This document shows, in pieces, positions 43,001 through 53,089 of a stretch of DNA of 64,000 nt. The notes under the pieces are model-generated. The model saw only the letters and a list, made by a program, of their open reading frames with translations. It was not told where the DNA came from and made no database searches. The translations under genes were made by a program, and so were the position numbers. The DNA lies in NCBI GenBank assembly GCA_000711775.1, contig ARYC01017584.1, positions 1 to 64,000 of the forward strand, given 5' to 3'. Within the stretch, counting starts at the first letter, position 1. Every line of letters starts with the position of its first letter. This stretch comes from Oxytricha trifallax (taxonomy: Eukaryota > Ciliophora > Spirotrichea > Sporadotrichida > Oxytrichidae).

Positions 43001-46000
43001 TAGCAGTGCCAGGTTTTTCTATAAAGTTAGAAGACTAAGCTTACTAGAGATGAAAGGATGCTTCTGTAGTTCCTAGAACCAGTTCTCGCTGATTTTTATT
43101 CCCTGTTTCTCTTTTTCTTCAAAAGAGATGCTATGGCGTTTCTTGTGAGCTTCTTAAATTACTTCTCTTCAGTACTCAGGTTTTAGAGTTGCAAGAACAC
43201 CAAAGAAGAAGTTTCTCAATGGCAACTTATTAGAGAGTTATAGCTTTGATAGAAGCTAGAGAGCAACATCTGGATCACTCATTGTATCATCATTGAGGTT
43301 TTGTTATTTCAGTAATATTTTAGTGTAGTTAGGGATCTCGATTATTCTGATTTCATTAGACTTAAAAGCTTTTTTCTCTTCACTTAGCAATGCCTTTAAG
43401 AATGATATTTTTGTTCTATCCTGTGTTGGCAAGAACAATCCAACTCTGGTTAATAAGTTAGTTATAAGTGAAACTTACCTTGCTATACCAAGTATCTGTA
43501 AAGATCTTCTTTACTCCTGAATTTTACTATTAAATCTTGAGATTAAATTCTCTTCATTGCATCATTCATAGATTCCATCTTGCTTCCAGTTTCTATAAAT
43601 GTTAATGAAATTTAGAATTATGGATATCCATTCTGAACTTAATTAAATTTTTCTACTAAATAGGGAGATCCACTTGATTATCAACCTGAATCAGATAAAT
43701 AAATAAAGATGGAGGAACTTTCTCCAAGTTTCAAAGTTTGACATCCATTTTTATCAAACTTTCTCCATTAAATTGCTCCTAATAATAATTAATTTAATTA
43801 GGTGGTGCTCCTAATTTATATAAAACTTAATTAGGAGGTTAAATTAAAGTTCAAAACCGTATTAGGTGGTGCATTAAAAAAATTAAATTTTAAAATTTCC
43901 CCTCCTAAATTTACGAGAACATATTTAGGAGCACCACCTCACTTCCAAAAACACATTTAGGTGCATTTTAATGAATAAAATGGATGAATTAGAATATAAA
44001 TTATCACTAAATTTATGAAATATAAAACTAATGTCTAGTACTCTGTTCTAATTAAACCTCTCTAAACCTTTGAGGATATGCTCTTACTCTTTTATAAAAG
44101 TAAAATTTAAACAGCTTATATAATTAATAATAGTATTTATAAAATGAGCGGCAACTTACTTAGAAAAGCGGCATTGCTTGGCATTAGCCAGCAAAAACTT
44201 TCTTTCATGAATCAAAATAAAATTGAGACTTGTGATGCCTCTACCAAGTACGAACCTGAAATTCTCTAACTTTAGGTTTCAGACTTTAAATAGCAATTCA
44301 GTTGTTAAATAGAAATGCAGAGCAAAGAAATCCAATGCGAAGTTCCAATGAAAATGGTTGAAGATGAGGAAGATAAAAAGAAATACAAGCATTACATTTA
44401 TGTGAAGAGTGTGAGAAGAACTTCACTTATAAATCTGCTCTCAAGCGTCATATTTTAGAGCAGCATTCTAACAAGCCCAAGCTCGAACTTAGGCATGATA
44501 AGATAGATGGAAAATATTTTTGGCCTCATTTCAATAAAGAATACAATCATTAAAGGGATCTAAAAGTTCATCTATAAAACCATCATGGCAAGAAGTATGA
44601 AGTCATAGATCCTGAGACTGATGAGGTCTTCCTTAAAAAAAGAAAGCCATTAGACACTTTAGAATCTTTTGAACAAAGAGTAAGAAAGTAAATAAACTAA
44701 TTATAGCAGTAAGAAATATCCTTGCCTCTGAAATAGTAAAAATAACACTTAAGATATAAACACTAAAACTTCCAATCTTGAATATAATTGACTTTAAAGA
44801 GTGTAACAAAAGTTATCTTATCGATAAGCTTGAGAAAAAGGTCATAACAGATAGGCAGTTCGCATAGTAAATATATCCGTTTAACTACTTCAAATTTGAT
44901 AACAAGTATCAAATGGAATTCGTAAATGAATACCAAACACTTAATAATGCAAGAGATAAGATAGACAGAGCAGATTTATAATAAAGCTCGATGCTATTAT
45001 GCTTGCTCAAGATTATGTAGCTTTTCGTCTCCATCTATACTAAATGACTTTAAGAAAATAAATTTAAGAATCAAGATTTCCAAAGTAGTTACCTCTTTTT
45101 CTTACAAATGTTTGTAAAGGCAATGAAGAGCTGCACACTCTTGGATATGTTCATAGAGACTTGAAGCCTAAAAATATTATGCTTGACTTTTCACCTCTCA
45201 GACTTGTTATCATTGATTTCAATAGATCATAGAGAGCTGAAGCTTCAGGACTTGGCACCTTATATGGTACTCCTGGATCTTTCCAGAAAGGTAGGACTGG
45301 AGAGATGATGATATTTAGATGAATATATGGGTTCTAGCAGCACTAATTGCTGAATGCGATATGGCAAGAAATGATTAATTAGTTGTAAGAGAAAGAAAGA
45401 TTCAAAGCAGAGAATACAACAATATCTATACTAGAATAAGATAAAAGATAAAATGAAAGATATGGCTGAGTAGATAATCATTAAGCCTAACCATAGAGCG
45501 GACCATACAATAGACTTAATTGTAAGTTGGATAGGAGAAATAAAGTTAGAAAGTTATGCCAAAGTATTGTTTGAGGGAATAGTAGAAATAAAACACCTCT
45601 AATAAACACTAATTAATATTATCTTAAAATATTAATCCCCTTCATGAACCTTATTAAAACCCTAATAAAGCATGCACTAATAGTCTACTTTTATCAATAA
45701 AAAACTCAATCAAACAACTTCAGGGATTTTGGGGTTTTGATTATTAATGAGAGAAAAAAAGCTGAAGAAAATATAAGAGAACTAGAAGCAATATTTAAAA
45801 ATACATCATTCAATTTTACATAATCTATTTGTAATTTTAGTAAAGCATTTATGAGAGACAATGAAGTCTCTCATAAAGTTAGATTGCTGCATCACAGAAT
45901 GAATATCAAATTAGACAAAATAGAAAGTGCTCTTGCAACAAAATAAGCTGAAGTATCTGCTGTCTTGAGCAAATTCTTTCTTAAAAAGATTAAAATATTC

Positions 46001-46720
46001 TAATATACTGTATTTGAAATCTTATTACTGTCTTGAAGAAAGCCCTGATTCAAGGTTTGATGGCAGAGAAACGTCGGAAGGCTGGCTTACCAAAATTATT
46101 AGAGCTGGAAGACCCAGAATAAATGATTAATAATGCGAGTTTTCCTTGTAAGCTTCAAGATGTGCCAACTTACGATCTAAGAGAGAATGATTTAAAGAAA
46201 AAAATAATCATTAAAACTAATAGTTACATTCATAAATTGATTATGCCTTTGAAATTTATTGTCAAAAAAATTTACAATAAGTGACAAATTAAAAGATATT
46301 GAGAATTTACAATGATGAGTTTATAAAAACCTTGAAAAAGAATATGTTAACTGAAACGATAAGATATAAATACTTCATAAATTTTAAATTGTAGCTTATA
46401 AGCTCTAACTAATTTTTGATTCCTAAAATATAACATAAATTAAAGCAACAAAAATTGGTGTTAAATATTGAAGCAATTTCTAACTTTATATTCACATTGC
46501 GTTTAAAATATTGAGAATATTAATTTTTTTTAATTCTTATGATTTTTACAAAGATGCATTTGCAACAGCTGAAAGATTACAATAGATACTCAAAGATATT
46601 GAATTGATTCACATAGAAAATGTAGATAATCAAGACCCTGAAGAAATCAAGAAATTTATAATAAAATTTTAGAATTATATATTTTTATAAATTACTTATT
46701 AAAGTTATATCAGCTCATGA
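37031..46720 (+). CDS. TMEM63/CSC1-like mechanosensitive cation channel, interrupted by a TBE
   Basis: The product has a long Asn/Ser-rich N-terminal region (VSVEYYDDHFEND, KKYSFDSQSTLTSPKK), then the ciliate-type start of this family (PHPWFSTNIGWHCC, QYGVGVVLYFKF) followed by TM1. A cysteine-rich extracellular loop comes next. A cytosolic domain follows with KYAYVILLQEEDSKKLIN and SNIIWNNLKYTKWD, and then the RSN1_7TM core (NFVTIILMLISFFLVIYG, YYAAFAISIVNIMIKFII, AVIFIAMIFSAGMPFLYIV). The C-terminus is charged (EKRRKAGLPKLLELEDPEQ). Family role: osmo- or stretch-gated cation conductance. It has at least five GT-AG introns, several IESs and TBE-d. The start is unresolved, and two TGA codons near 37904 and 37970 need an unplaced excision. 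The end at 46720 follows a coding-like last segment (FYKDAFATAERLQQ). Confidence 0.82.
37105..37307. other. Channel-gene IES, pointer ATTAAA (203 bp)
   Basis: ATTAAA at 37105 and 37308. Excision joins two N-terminal coding stretches in frame. Confidence 0.83.
37737..37790 (+). other. Channel-gene intron or IES (54 bp)
   Basis: It begins GTAAGA and ends TAAAG, and is also flanked by a TAAAGG repeat. Intron and IES models give the same product; the GTAAG start favours an intron. Confidence 0.7.
38079..38292 (+). other. Channel-gene intron (214 bp)
   Basis: GTAAGA to TTATAG. Splicing joins the N-terminal region to the conserved YEPHPWFS start. Confidence 0.8.
38653..38692 (+). other. Channel-gene intron (40 bp)
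   Basis: GTAAGT to ATATAG, frame kept, loop region. Confidence 0.85.
40384..40421 (+). other. Channel-gene intron (38 bp)
   Basis: GTATGA to TTATAG between two TM segments; contains TGA if retained. Confidence 0.87.
40551..40629 (+). other. Channel-gene intron (79 bp)
   Basis: GTAAGA to ATCTAG, frame kept. A further intron probably covers about 40790-40851 (GTGTAT to TGGAG), less certain. Confidence 0.8.
41508..41539. other. Channel-gene IES, pointer ATAT (32 bp)
   Basis: ATAT at 41508 and 41540. The alternative TATAT pointer keeps the other frame; the ATAT solution leads through TBE-d into the coding frame beyond it. Confidence 0.65.
41730..42810 (+). pseudogene. TBE-d transposase, decayed
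   Basis: ATG at 41730 (MRGLESVYDSKYIDLLFKLR). Catalytic blocks: HSDEAVFTFN is present. The second block reads LFVYILSVHKTK where TBE-c has FFVDNLSVHKTK, so the Asp is lost. NPQLNGIELYLK keeps the Glu. TGA or frameshifts occur near 41940 and 42140. It overlaps the 22-kD ORF tail to tail by about 28 bases. Catalytically dead by sequence. Confidence 0.85.
42783..43578 (-). pseudogene. TBE-d 22-kD-type ORF
   Basis: The ATG at 43578 starts MESMNDAMKRI as in TBE-b. Pieces KISFLKALLSEEKKAF and RNFFFGVLATLKPEY follow, and the end is HFMGQFNL. Frames shift several times. The intron position is marked by CTTAC near 43477. Function unknown. Confidence 0.7.
44144..45592 (+). pseudogene. TBE-d 57-kD-type ORF (zinc finger plus kinase-like)
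   Basis: ATG at 44144 (MSGNLLRKAALLGI). The C2H2 finger HLCEECEKNFTYKSALKRH-L-QH lies one frame off, so a frameshift exists near 44390. The kinase part has GYVHRDLKPKNIML, VIIDFNR and GTLYGTPGSF. The DFN replacement is shared with TBE-c. Decayed. Confidence 0.7.
45986..46035. other. Channel-gene IES, pointer AAGA (50 bp)
   Basis: AAGA at 45986 and 46036. Removal bypasses a TGA and joins FFLKK to ALIQGLMAEKRRKAG. Confidence 0.85.
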
Positions 46721-46845
46721 GCTGATAAAAGTGATAAATAAATAATATCAAAGCGTTTTATTATCAGATTAAATTAGTAGAGAGTATATGTAAATTATTA
46801 AGCAATTTTAAGTAAATTAAGTCATAAATTATTTCTTAACAAAAA

Positions 46846-47656
46846 TCACCTTATTTTTTCAATCCTTGTGATTACTGGGCTTTGCCATTTTTATCTGCAC
46901 ATCAGCTTCAGTATAGTCATTAATAGTATATTTACATATAATATGAATATTATGGCAAGTAAAATATATATAAATAAAATCTTAAAATCATTTTCATCTA
47001 TATTTCTGTCTGCACCAATAATAGTAGTGTCTCTGCTTCCAGCCAATAGAGTGGAACTTTCCATTTGATGTTGAGAATATTCCTTCATTTCTATCTCTCC
47101 TTTGTTTCTGGAGACCGGCAATTGCTTGCTTGAGTTATTAGTCACTACTATCTCTGATTGAGAAGTATATCCTTTATTATTTTTTTGTAGTCAAATTTGT
47201 TATGTACCCCCCCTTCACTAATAAAACAAAATCTACATAAAAATAAAAAGACAGAAGCATACTCCTCATCATGCTTGGACCTCTAATCTTTAGTGATAAA
47301 AGTGCCATCCTTGTTTATTGGTTTTGAATAAATCATCATGCAGCCGATGGATACTTGGCAGGCAATCACGAAAAATATCACGCATGACAGAAATGCAAGT
47401 AGCGTATTGTCTATGCAGAAATTGCTATCATCATCTAGATATTTTTTGATTTTATTTTAATATCAAATACATAAGATAAGTAAATAAAAAAAGAGCATAA
47501 TTTTATAGAATAGATCATAATAAAATTTTAGCATAGATAGTAGTAGAATTCCTCATAAGGATTTATTTTCTTCTCTGATACTTATTATTGAGCTTAGGAT
47601 ATTCCAAAGAATATAAAAATTGATGATAAACTTAAATTCCATGCAATACTTCTCAT
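46846..47656 (-). CDS. Small secretory-pathway membrane protein, unknown
   Basis: Two IESs leave 621 bases, 206 residues plus TGA. A signal peptide starts it (MRSIAWNLSLSSIFIFFG). A short acidic ectodomain (NPYEEFYYYL) is followed by a TM segment (LLAFLSCVIFFVIACQVSIG), a Lys/Asp/Ser-rich linker (TLLAGSRDTTIIGADRNID) and a last hydrophobic segment (ILFIYILLAIIFILYVNILL). No family recognised. It is convergent with the channel gene and 126 bases from it. Confidence 0.75.
47161..47252. other. IES of the membrane-protein gene, pointer CTTCT (92 bp)
   Basis: Plus-strand AGAAG at 47161 and 47253. It contains a C8 run. Confidence 0.9.
47436..47533. other. IES of the membrane-protein gene, pointer TATCTA (98 bp)
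   Basis: Plus-strand TAGATA at 47436 and 47534. Confidence 0.9.
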
Positions 47657-48053
47657 TTTTATATATTTAGACTTATTTAAATTATTATTATAAATTTACA
47701 TTCAAAAATGATATTAGAAATAATAAGCGAAGAAATTGTGTTTTTTAGGGGGGATTGATTGTCTTGATATCTGAAAATTAAAATGCTTAATATATATTTG
47801 CTTATCTATTTATATTGTAGCTTATTTCTAGTTAGTTTGTTAATAAATATAATGATAATACTGTATTTTATAGGGTCTAAATTTTTAACCCAAATATAAT
47901 CTATGAAAAAATATGGAATAAAAATTCATATTTGTTTTATTAGCTTATTTCTAAGCTGTAGTCGCATAATAAATGCTAGAAATACGATTTCCTAACAATT
48001 ATGCGAAAATATATTATAGATATTTGGTTTATTATAGAGCAAATTGCGTTTAA
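47657..48053. other. Intergenic AT-rich DNA
   Basis: About 400 bases between two minus-strand genes. One G6 run near 47752. Nothing else seen. Confidence 0.6.
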
Positions 48054-49150
48054 TCAGGCGACAAGAGTGAGCTGAGAAGGCATTCTGTAGTTATCCTGAG
48101 AGAGACTCTTGCTCTTCTCCCTGACAGCCAGGAGCCAGTCGCTCGTGACGTTTGGCTTCAACTTTCTAAATGGTGTTCTGCCGTTGCTTGAACCAGCGGC
48201 TGAACTGAAGCTTTGATTGCAAAGCATCAATCGCATTTAGAACTGTTTCAAGTCCTCTTCGAATTCTAAATTTATCATATATTTTACCATATTATCAATA
48301 AGAAAAGCAAAATTACTATATAAAATTTGAAAAAAATATCTTAATTAATAACTATAAAGGAGGAAGGTTTAGATAAATAAAATGAGAAAAAACTGCTTAG
48401 AAATTTTTTGACTTTAACAATTTATTGACCTACTAATAGTAAACTATTATTGATGAAAATATATATATTAATTTATAAATTTTAACTATAAATTCTGGAT
48501 CATCTACTGCACTATCATCCTAATCCTCATGTGAGAGATTCATGATATATTTTTTGGAAAATAGAGAATTATAACAATTTGATTAATAATAAATACAAAA
48601 CTGAGTAATAGTTTGAATAAAGTATATCTTAAAAACGTTTCATTGTCTTTGAATTCACCCTTGTATTTTCTTCCATCTTTCCAAGTGAGTACTCTCTGAC
48701 CACTTTTTAGTCTTGCTCTGCGAAGTCTTTGTCTCTACCCTTCACTGCACTAACCAGGCAGGTCAACTAAAAAATAAAAAATCTAGATATGTTTTTTGTA
48801 ACTTACATTATTTGTGAGGGACACTGCACATTCCGACCAGACATTTTTATTATTTCTAATATTCTTAATCAAATTGTTATAATTCTCTATTATCAAAAAA
48901 AATATATCATAATTATTCGAGTCGTGCTGCTGTTGATCAACATGCATCTTACAAGTCCTTGAAGCAGAGCCGTTGCCTGCAACATCATTGCAACATGGTT
49001 CCCCAGTGGCTGTCTGTTCTCCTTCCTCGCCAGATTTCTTCTTTTTCTTCTTCTTGTTCTTTCTGCGCTTCTTCTTTTTCTTCTCTTATGTCTACAGAGT
49101 CTCATTTTCTAAAACCCTTTAATAAATTCCTTAAAAATTTATAATGTATT
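48054..49150 (-). CDS. Unknown protein with Lys/Glu-rich start
   Basis: Coding runs from a very Lys-rich segment (about 49100-48915; KKKSGEEGEQTATGEPCCND in the supported frame) to LTLVA and TGA at 48054. Middle parts read NVWSECAVSLTN, RDKDFAEQDQKVVREYSLGK, HEDQDDSAVDD and FRKLKPNVTSDWLLAVREKS. Three IESs and one intron are inferred. The start codon is not resolved because two frames of the Lys/Glu-rich repeat are open; a MORN-like frame over 48650-48720 is rejected because it does not join. No family recognised. Confidence 0.6.
48262..48490. other. IES, pointer AGAATT (229 bp)
   Basis: Plus-strand AATTCT at 48262 and 48491. Excision keeps the frame. Confidence 0.85.
48539..48638. other. 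IES, pointer ATGAA (100 bp)
   Basis: Plus-strand TTCAT at 48539 and 48639. Confidence 0.78.
48767..48806 (-). other. Spliceosomal intron (40 bp)
   Basis: On minus, GTAAGT to TTTTAG; splicing joins SLTNN and LTCLVSAV in frame. Confidence 0.8.
48879..48908. other. IES, pointer AATTAT (30 bp)
   Basis: Plus-strand ATAATT at 48879 and 48909. Confidence 0.78.
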
Positions 49151-49296
49151 AAAAGTTAAGTGATTTTACATTTTGGCTTCTTTAAAATCAAAATAAAACC
49201 AAAGTGCAAAAATCATTGAAAATTTATACTTATGTTTTTCAAATTAAAGTGGGAATATGAAAATAATAATTTAATGCATAATTATTTTTGAGGTTT

Positions 49297-51300
49297 CAAT
49301 TAGTGGAAGCTTAATTAGAAAGTTCATTTCCACTCTCATTATCAAAGTCTTACTGCTGCATCTAATGATAGAGTGTGCTATTATTCAAGTTGCTCATATT
49401 ATATGCATAATTCTGCTTCTGCGAGCTACTTGAGAAAGTATGTGATAATGAAGGAAAGCTTAACTTTGGATCACAGTCCTATAGGGATTTAAGGAAATGA
49501 GGGTCTATCATATTATCAGCTTCGAGGAGCTGCTTGTACTTCTCTTAAAATTCTTTGGAAATGTCGCTTTTTAAGAAATGCTCTGCACCTTTAGTGCCGA
49601 ATCTTTGATCGATTTGTTTGTAGTACTCATCGTCAGAGTCTTAATAGCTTATCTCTTCGACCACACAATCGTGCTCTCCTTCGTCATCTGATTAGTGAGC
49701 AGAGATACTGAATATCTCATCCATTTCTGAGTTTATGTCCTCATCGTCAACGTCATAGTCACTATCAATCAGCATTTACTGGTGTCTGCGTCCAATCAAG
49801 GAATTGCTATTCGCTAGCTTATTATAGACTCTCATATACAGTCACATGTATCTTCGTTACAAATCAAAGAAATTCTGACCTTCGTTTGTAGGTAGAATTA
49901 TTTTATTACCACTTGAATTGCTTTTGTATTATTGATACTGGTTTTAGTTCGGCGTTACTATCGATGAGAAGGATTGAAATACTCCACAAGAAAGCATCAA
50001 ATTAGTCCACTCTACTAATTCACTTTCCATGAATTTTTGATATTCTTAATCTACACAATCTATCAGTCTCCATAAACTTATGAGTTTCTGACTTAATAAA
50101 ACGTTTCATTTAAAAAATTAGGTTTAACTTAGCTTTTAGTAACTCATTCATTAATTGAACGATTTCACGTAATACAAAATCCTTGTAGATAAACATAAAG
50201 AAAAACCCTTTTATTATAGATTCATTATCCATGAATTTAAAGCCAGGTTGAGTATCAAATATTTTCGCAGTTGTCGTCCTGAAATATTGCGCCTTTTTAA
50301 TCATTTCATCATAAAGATCAACCATTTTCCTAACCATATCTATATAGTCCCTCTCTGCTTGCAGTAAATCCTTAACATAAACTTAAAGTACTCGTTTTCG
50401 ATCAATATCACTATTAACTTCCTTAGTCATTGTAAAATTTTAGCATTTCTTGTAGAGTGTATGAATATTTTTCTTTGTCAATTTTATCACAGAATAAACC
50501 AAAGACTATTACTCAGTTTCTAAGCCTTAGAAATGATGATTTTCAACTTGAATTTTTAACTCATCATTCATTATACGCTAGCGCATTAGTTTACATATCA
50601 CAATCTCAATTTCAGTTCTCTATTCTATGAAAGCATCGTTCTCATTGATAGCAATTTTATTGTATTCTATTAGTTAAAGAAGCTGAGTTTTGTTTGAACT
50701 TTTCTCGGCTAGTGGCCCGTAAGCTTCTTGAACCCATTTTGATTTCTTATCGATTTCTTTTGGATTAGTAGGCATTTAGTCAGTATAAATCAGCTCTCCT
50801 AACCTTGGATCCATGTCCTCTAATATATCTTAGGAATCAATAAATCCGTTTTTAAAGCATGGGTAGCCTGATTCAACTATAACATGTGTTTAGATAATTT
50901 TCAAATGAATTCTTACACATACGCTTGAAGTATTCAGTTCTCTCCGCTCTTAACTTTTCTGCCAATTTTTCGTTGTGCAAGAAGTCCATGTTTGATTCAA
51001 ATATGTTATTTTATTAGGTCCCTCCATTCCCAGATCTGTTGTTTACCTTAACTGTAGTTTTAGTGGTTGTATGCATCGTCGTTGTTGATTCAAAGATTAT
51101 TGGATTACTTTAATTTTTTCCGCGATTATAATTTCTGTGACCATTCTTGCCTGTGCTACTTGAATAAAGAAAAGAATTAAAATAATCTGGTATTTATCAT
51201 CTCTATTCTTTATAAATAAATTGATAATTGAAGTAATTGTAGCAGTAATTTCAGTTTAATTTTGATTTTCATTAATTGCGCTTCCTTAAGAGCTTCCCAT
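49297..51300 (-). CDS. Coiled-coil protein with acidic C-terminus, unknown
   Basis: The proposed start is MGSSQGSAINENQNQ at 51300. A disordered Asn/Thr/Ser-rich part follows. The helical core includes HNEKLAEKLRAERTEYFKR, YVKDLLQAERDYIDMVRKM and FVLREIVQLMNELLKAKLN. After LVEWTNLMLSCG the tail is acidic and polar (SDYDVDDEDINSEMDEIF, DQRFGTKGAEHFLKSD) and ends at TGA 49297. IESs at 50872-50899 and 49833-49844 are supported; the junction in the first 200 bases is not placed. MG at the start could allow N-myristoylation (inference). No domain family recognised. Confidence 0.7.
49833..49844. other. Candidate 12-bp IES, pointer ATG
   Basis: Plus-strand CAT at 49833-49835 and 49845-49847. The intervening 9 bases contribute the only TGA in this long frame; removing 12 bases restores it. 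Confidence 0.6.
50872..50899. other. IES, pointer TTGAA (28 bp)
   Basis: Plus-strand TTCAA at 50872 and 50900. Excision joins MCKNSF with GYPCFKNGF in frame. Confidence 0.85.
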
Positions 51301-51380
51301 ACTTTGCTAATTTAAATAAGTTAAATACTTAATTATAGACCAAACAAATAAATCAACATGTCCCCTCCAATACAATGAAC

Positions 51381-51884
51381 TCAAAGTGCATTAGTTTTAC
51401 TTACAATTTTTTAAAGGATAGGGCCACTAGAAAAAGTCTAAATATTAATGGTTTTACCAGAAGAGGGCTATCCAGCTATGTCTCTTTTCCCAGGCTGATG
51501 AAAATTGAGGCAAGTATTTAATTTATGAGAGGGTTACTTCATTAATTCGGATACTATTTACTGTAATTTTATGTTACGAGTTTCGCTCTCTAAATATGCT
51601 TCATATGATTTCTGATGCTCTTCATCTGAATCATTAAATTATCATAATAATAGTTGCTTTTTTATTATAAATTTCATAACTATAAGAATGTTGCTTATCT
51701 AATTTGAGTATAAATTAATGAATAAATTTATCCAAGCTAGCTAATAACAATTTTATAATTTATAAGAATTACAATCATTTTAATCCTTGCCAATTAATGT
51801 CTTATTTTCATATTCTTTTTGAGCCTTCTATATCTTAGCTTTTTGATAATAATTTTTCTTCTTCGCATTACGTTTTGATTCCAT
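51381..51884 (-). CDS. Small basic/Q-rich protein, unknown
   Basis: One IES (51637-51756, pointer AATT) leaves 384 bases, 127 residues plus TGA. The N-terminus is basic and helical (ESKRNAKKKNYYQKAKIQKA). The middle is acidic (DSDEEHQKSYEAYLESET), and the C-terminus is polar (NFHQPGKRDIAGQPSSGKT). No family recognised. It is tandem with the coiled-coil gene downstream, 81 bases apart. Confidence 0.7.
51637..51756. other. IES, pointer AATT (120 bp)
   Basis: AATT at 51637 and 51757. Excision restores frame. Confidence 0.75.
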
Positions 51885-52068
51885 TTCTACGCCCTTTTAT
51901 AATTCTCAAAGTTTTAAGCTTTCCTTTATAATTATTTATCACTATTTTAATTTAAAATCAGCAATTATTATAAAATGATTAATTATTTATAGAATAGTGA
52001 TTTTAATGCATGAAAGTTTCACATAATTATTATTATTAATTTTAATTAAAATCATTTAAGATCTTTTA

Positions 52069-52922
52069 ATGGCAAATAATACACAGATACAAACATCAAT
52101 CACACGACTCTAAGATCAGGATTTGGTTGAGGTTTGTTACAAATATACTAAAACCTCTAATATTTGATAAAATTAAACTTCCTTATTTGTAGTTTTTCGA
52201 TGATACTATCTCATATTTGAAGGGAGGGAAAGTGCCATTTTTATCAAAATATTAAGAATCTGTTGGTGCAGGCTTTGTAGTACCACTCAGGGATTTTATG
52301 ATTGAAATTATACAAGTTGGATTGAGGAAGTCTTCACCACTCTCTGGCTTGGATGTCCTCAAAGAAGGAATTTTCAATTATGTGCAAGATTACAATTAAT
52401 TTTTTCTTTGTAGTATAAAGGATATAAATTTGGAATTATAATGAATTTATATATAAAGTTAAGATCAGTAAATAACCCTAGAGAATAAATTGATAGAAAT
52501 ATTGTCTGTTTGTGTGTTCAGTAGACGTGAAGAATTGAGAAGAGTGTTTACTGAATTAATTTTCCAATAAAGTGTCGATATGCATCTCGTTGATTACAAC
52601 TATAACATTGAGGTAAGATTATGATCTTCACAGAATAACTATGAGTAATACTTTTGAAATGTTGTCAGAAATAAAAACTAATGTAATTTTTTATAGATTT
52701 GCATGGCAAGTGAAAGTTACAGCAAAGTGAACGAGCCCATGTTAATCCTGGAGCTATTCTTGAGAGGTCAAGATGGTAAATAACTCGAGAGAGTGGTTTT
52801 GGAAATGAACGCCTAAGAAGCCAAAGCTTTCGTTGGAAAATTGAGAGAAATAGAAAGGGTAAGAGTTTAAAAAGTTAAATTTAATGGTTTATGTTTAGGA
52901 ATTAATTGGGGCATCATAGTGA
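52069..52922 (+). CDS. COMM domain-containing protein (COMMD)
   Basis: Three GT-AG introns and one IES leave 594 bases, 197 residues plus TGA. The N-terminal helical domain is followed by a COMM domain at about residues 125-197: HLVDYNYNIEICMASESYSK, NEPMLILELFLRGQDGK and LEMNAQEAKAFVGKLREIE. The W/NxE--ASES-SK-NEP pattern and the final amphipathic helix are diagnostic. COMMD proteins assemble into the Commander complex, which works in endosomal sorting. Which of the ten COMMDs this is cannot be told. Upstream 185 bases hold no gene. Confidence 0.85.
52132..52192 (+). other. COMMD intron 1 (61 bp)
   Basis: GTTTGT to TTGTAG. Confidence 0.85.
52386..52460. other. COMMD IES, pointer AAGAT (75 bp)
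   Basis: AAGAT at 52386 and 52461; excision joins FNYVQD to the ITLENKLIEIL segment. Confidence 0.85.
52613..52696 (+). other. COMMD intron 2 (84 bp)
   Basis: GTAAGA to TTATAG, within the COMM domain. Confidence 0.87.
52859..52898 (+). other. COMMD intron 3 (40 bp)
   Basis: GTAAGA to GTTTAG, near the end of the gene. Confidence 0.87.
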
Positions 52923-53089
52923 AGGGGAAATATCGTCCAAAATCATATAAATAAGGAGATTTTTTCATAGAAATGCTTAAATGTTAATAACTTAAAATAT
53001 TATCAAATTTTAATTATCATTAAAGCTGAAACATTTATCATTCACCCAAGTTAAAGTATTGTTAATTTAATTTGTATAATTAATTCTTT

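Larger units (their letters stand above)
41591..45739. mobile_element. TBE-d: complete TBE inside the channel gene (4149 bp)
   Basis: Ends begin CAAAACCCCAAAACCCCTG and close with the inverted copy; the inverted repeat is about 80 bp and near-perfect. The duplicated target is ATT (41588-41590, 45740-45742). Gene order is reversed relative to TBE-c: transposase plus, 22-kD minus, 57-kD plus. Exact loss with one ATT copy joins GLQGI to INERKKAEEN in frame. All ORFs are damaged. The end sequence differs from the TBE-a/TBE-c type and resembles TBE-b's left end, so two subfamilies are present. Confidence 0.94.

Noticed and set aside
48650..48720. MORN repeat (WKDGRKYKGEFKDN) in the minus-strand gene
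   Set aside because: Looks striking, but in this frame the segment does not join its neighbours in frame; the alternative frame joins through an intron and two pointers.
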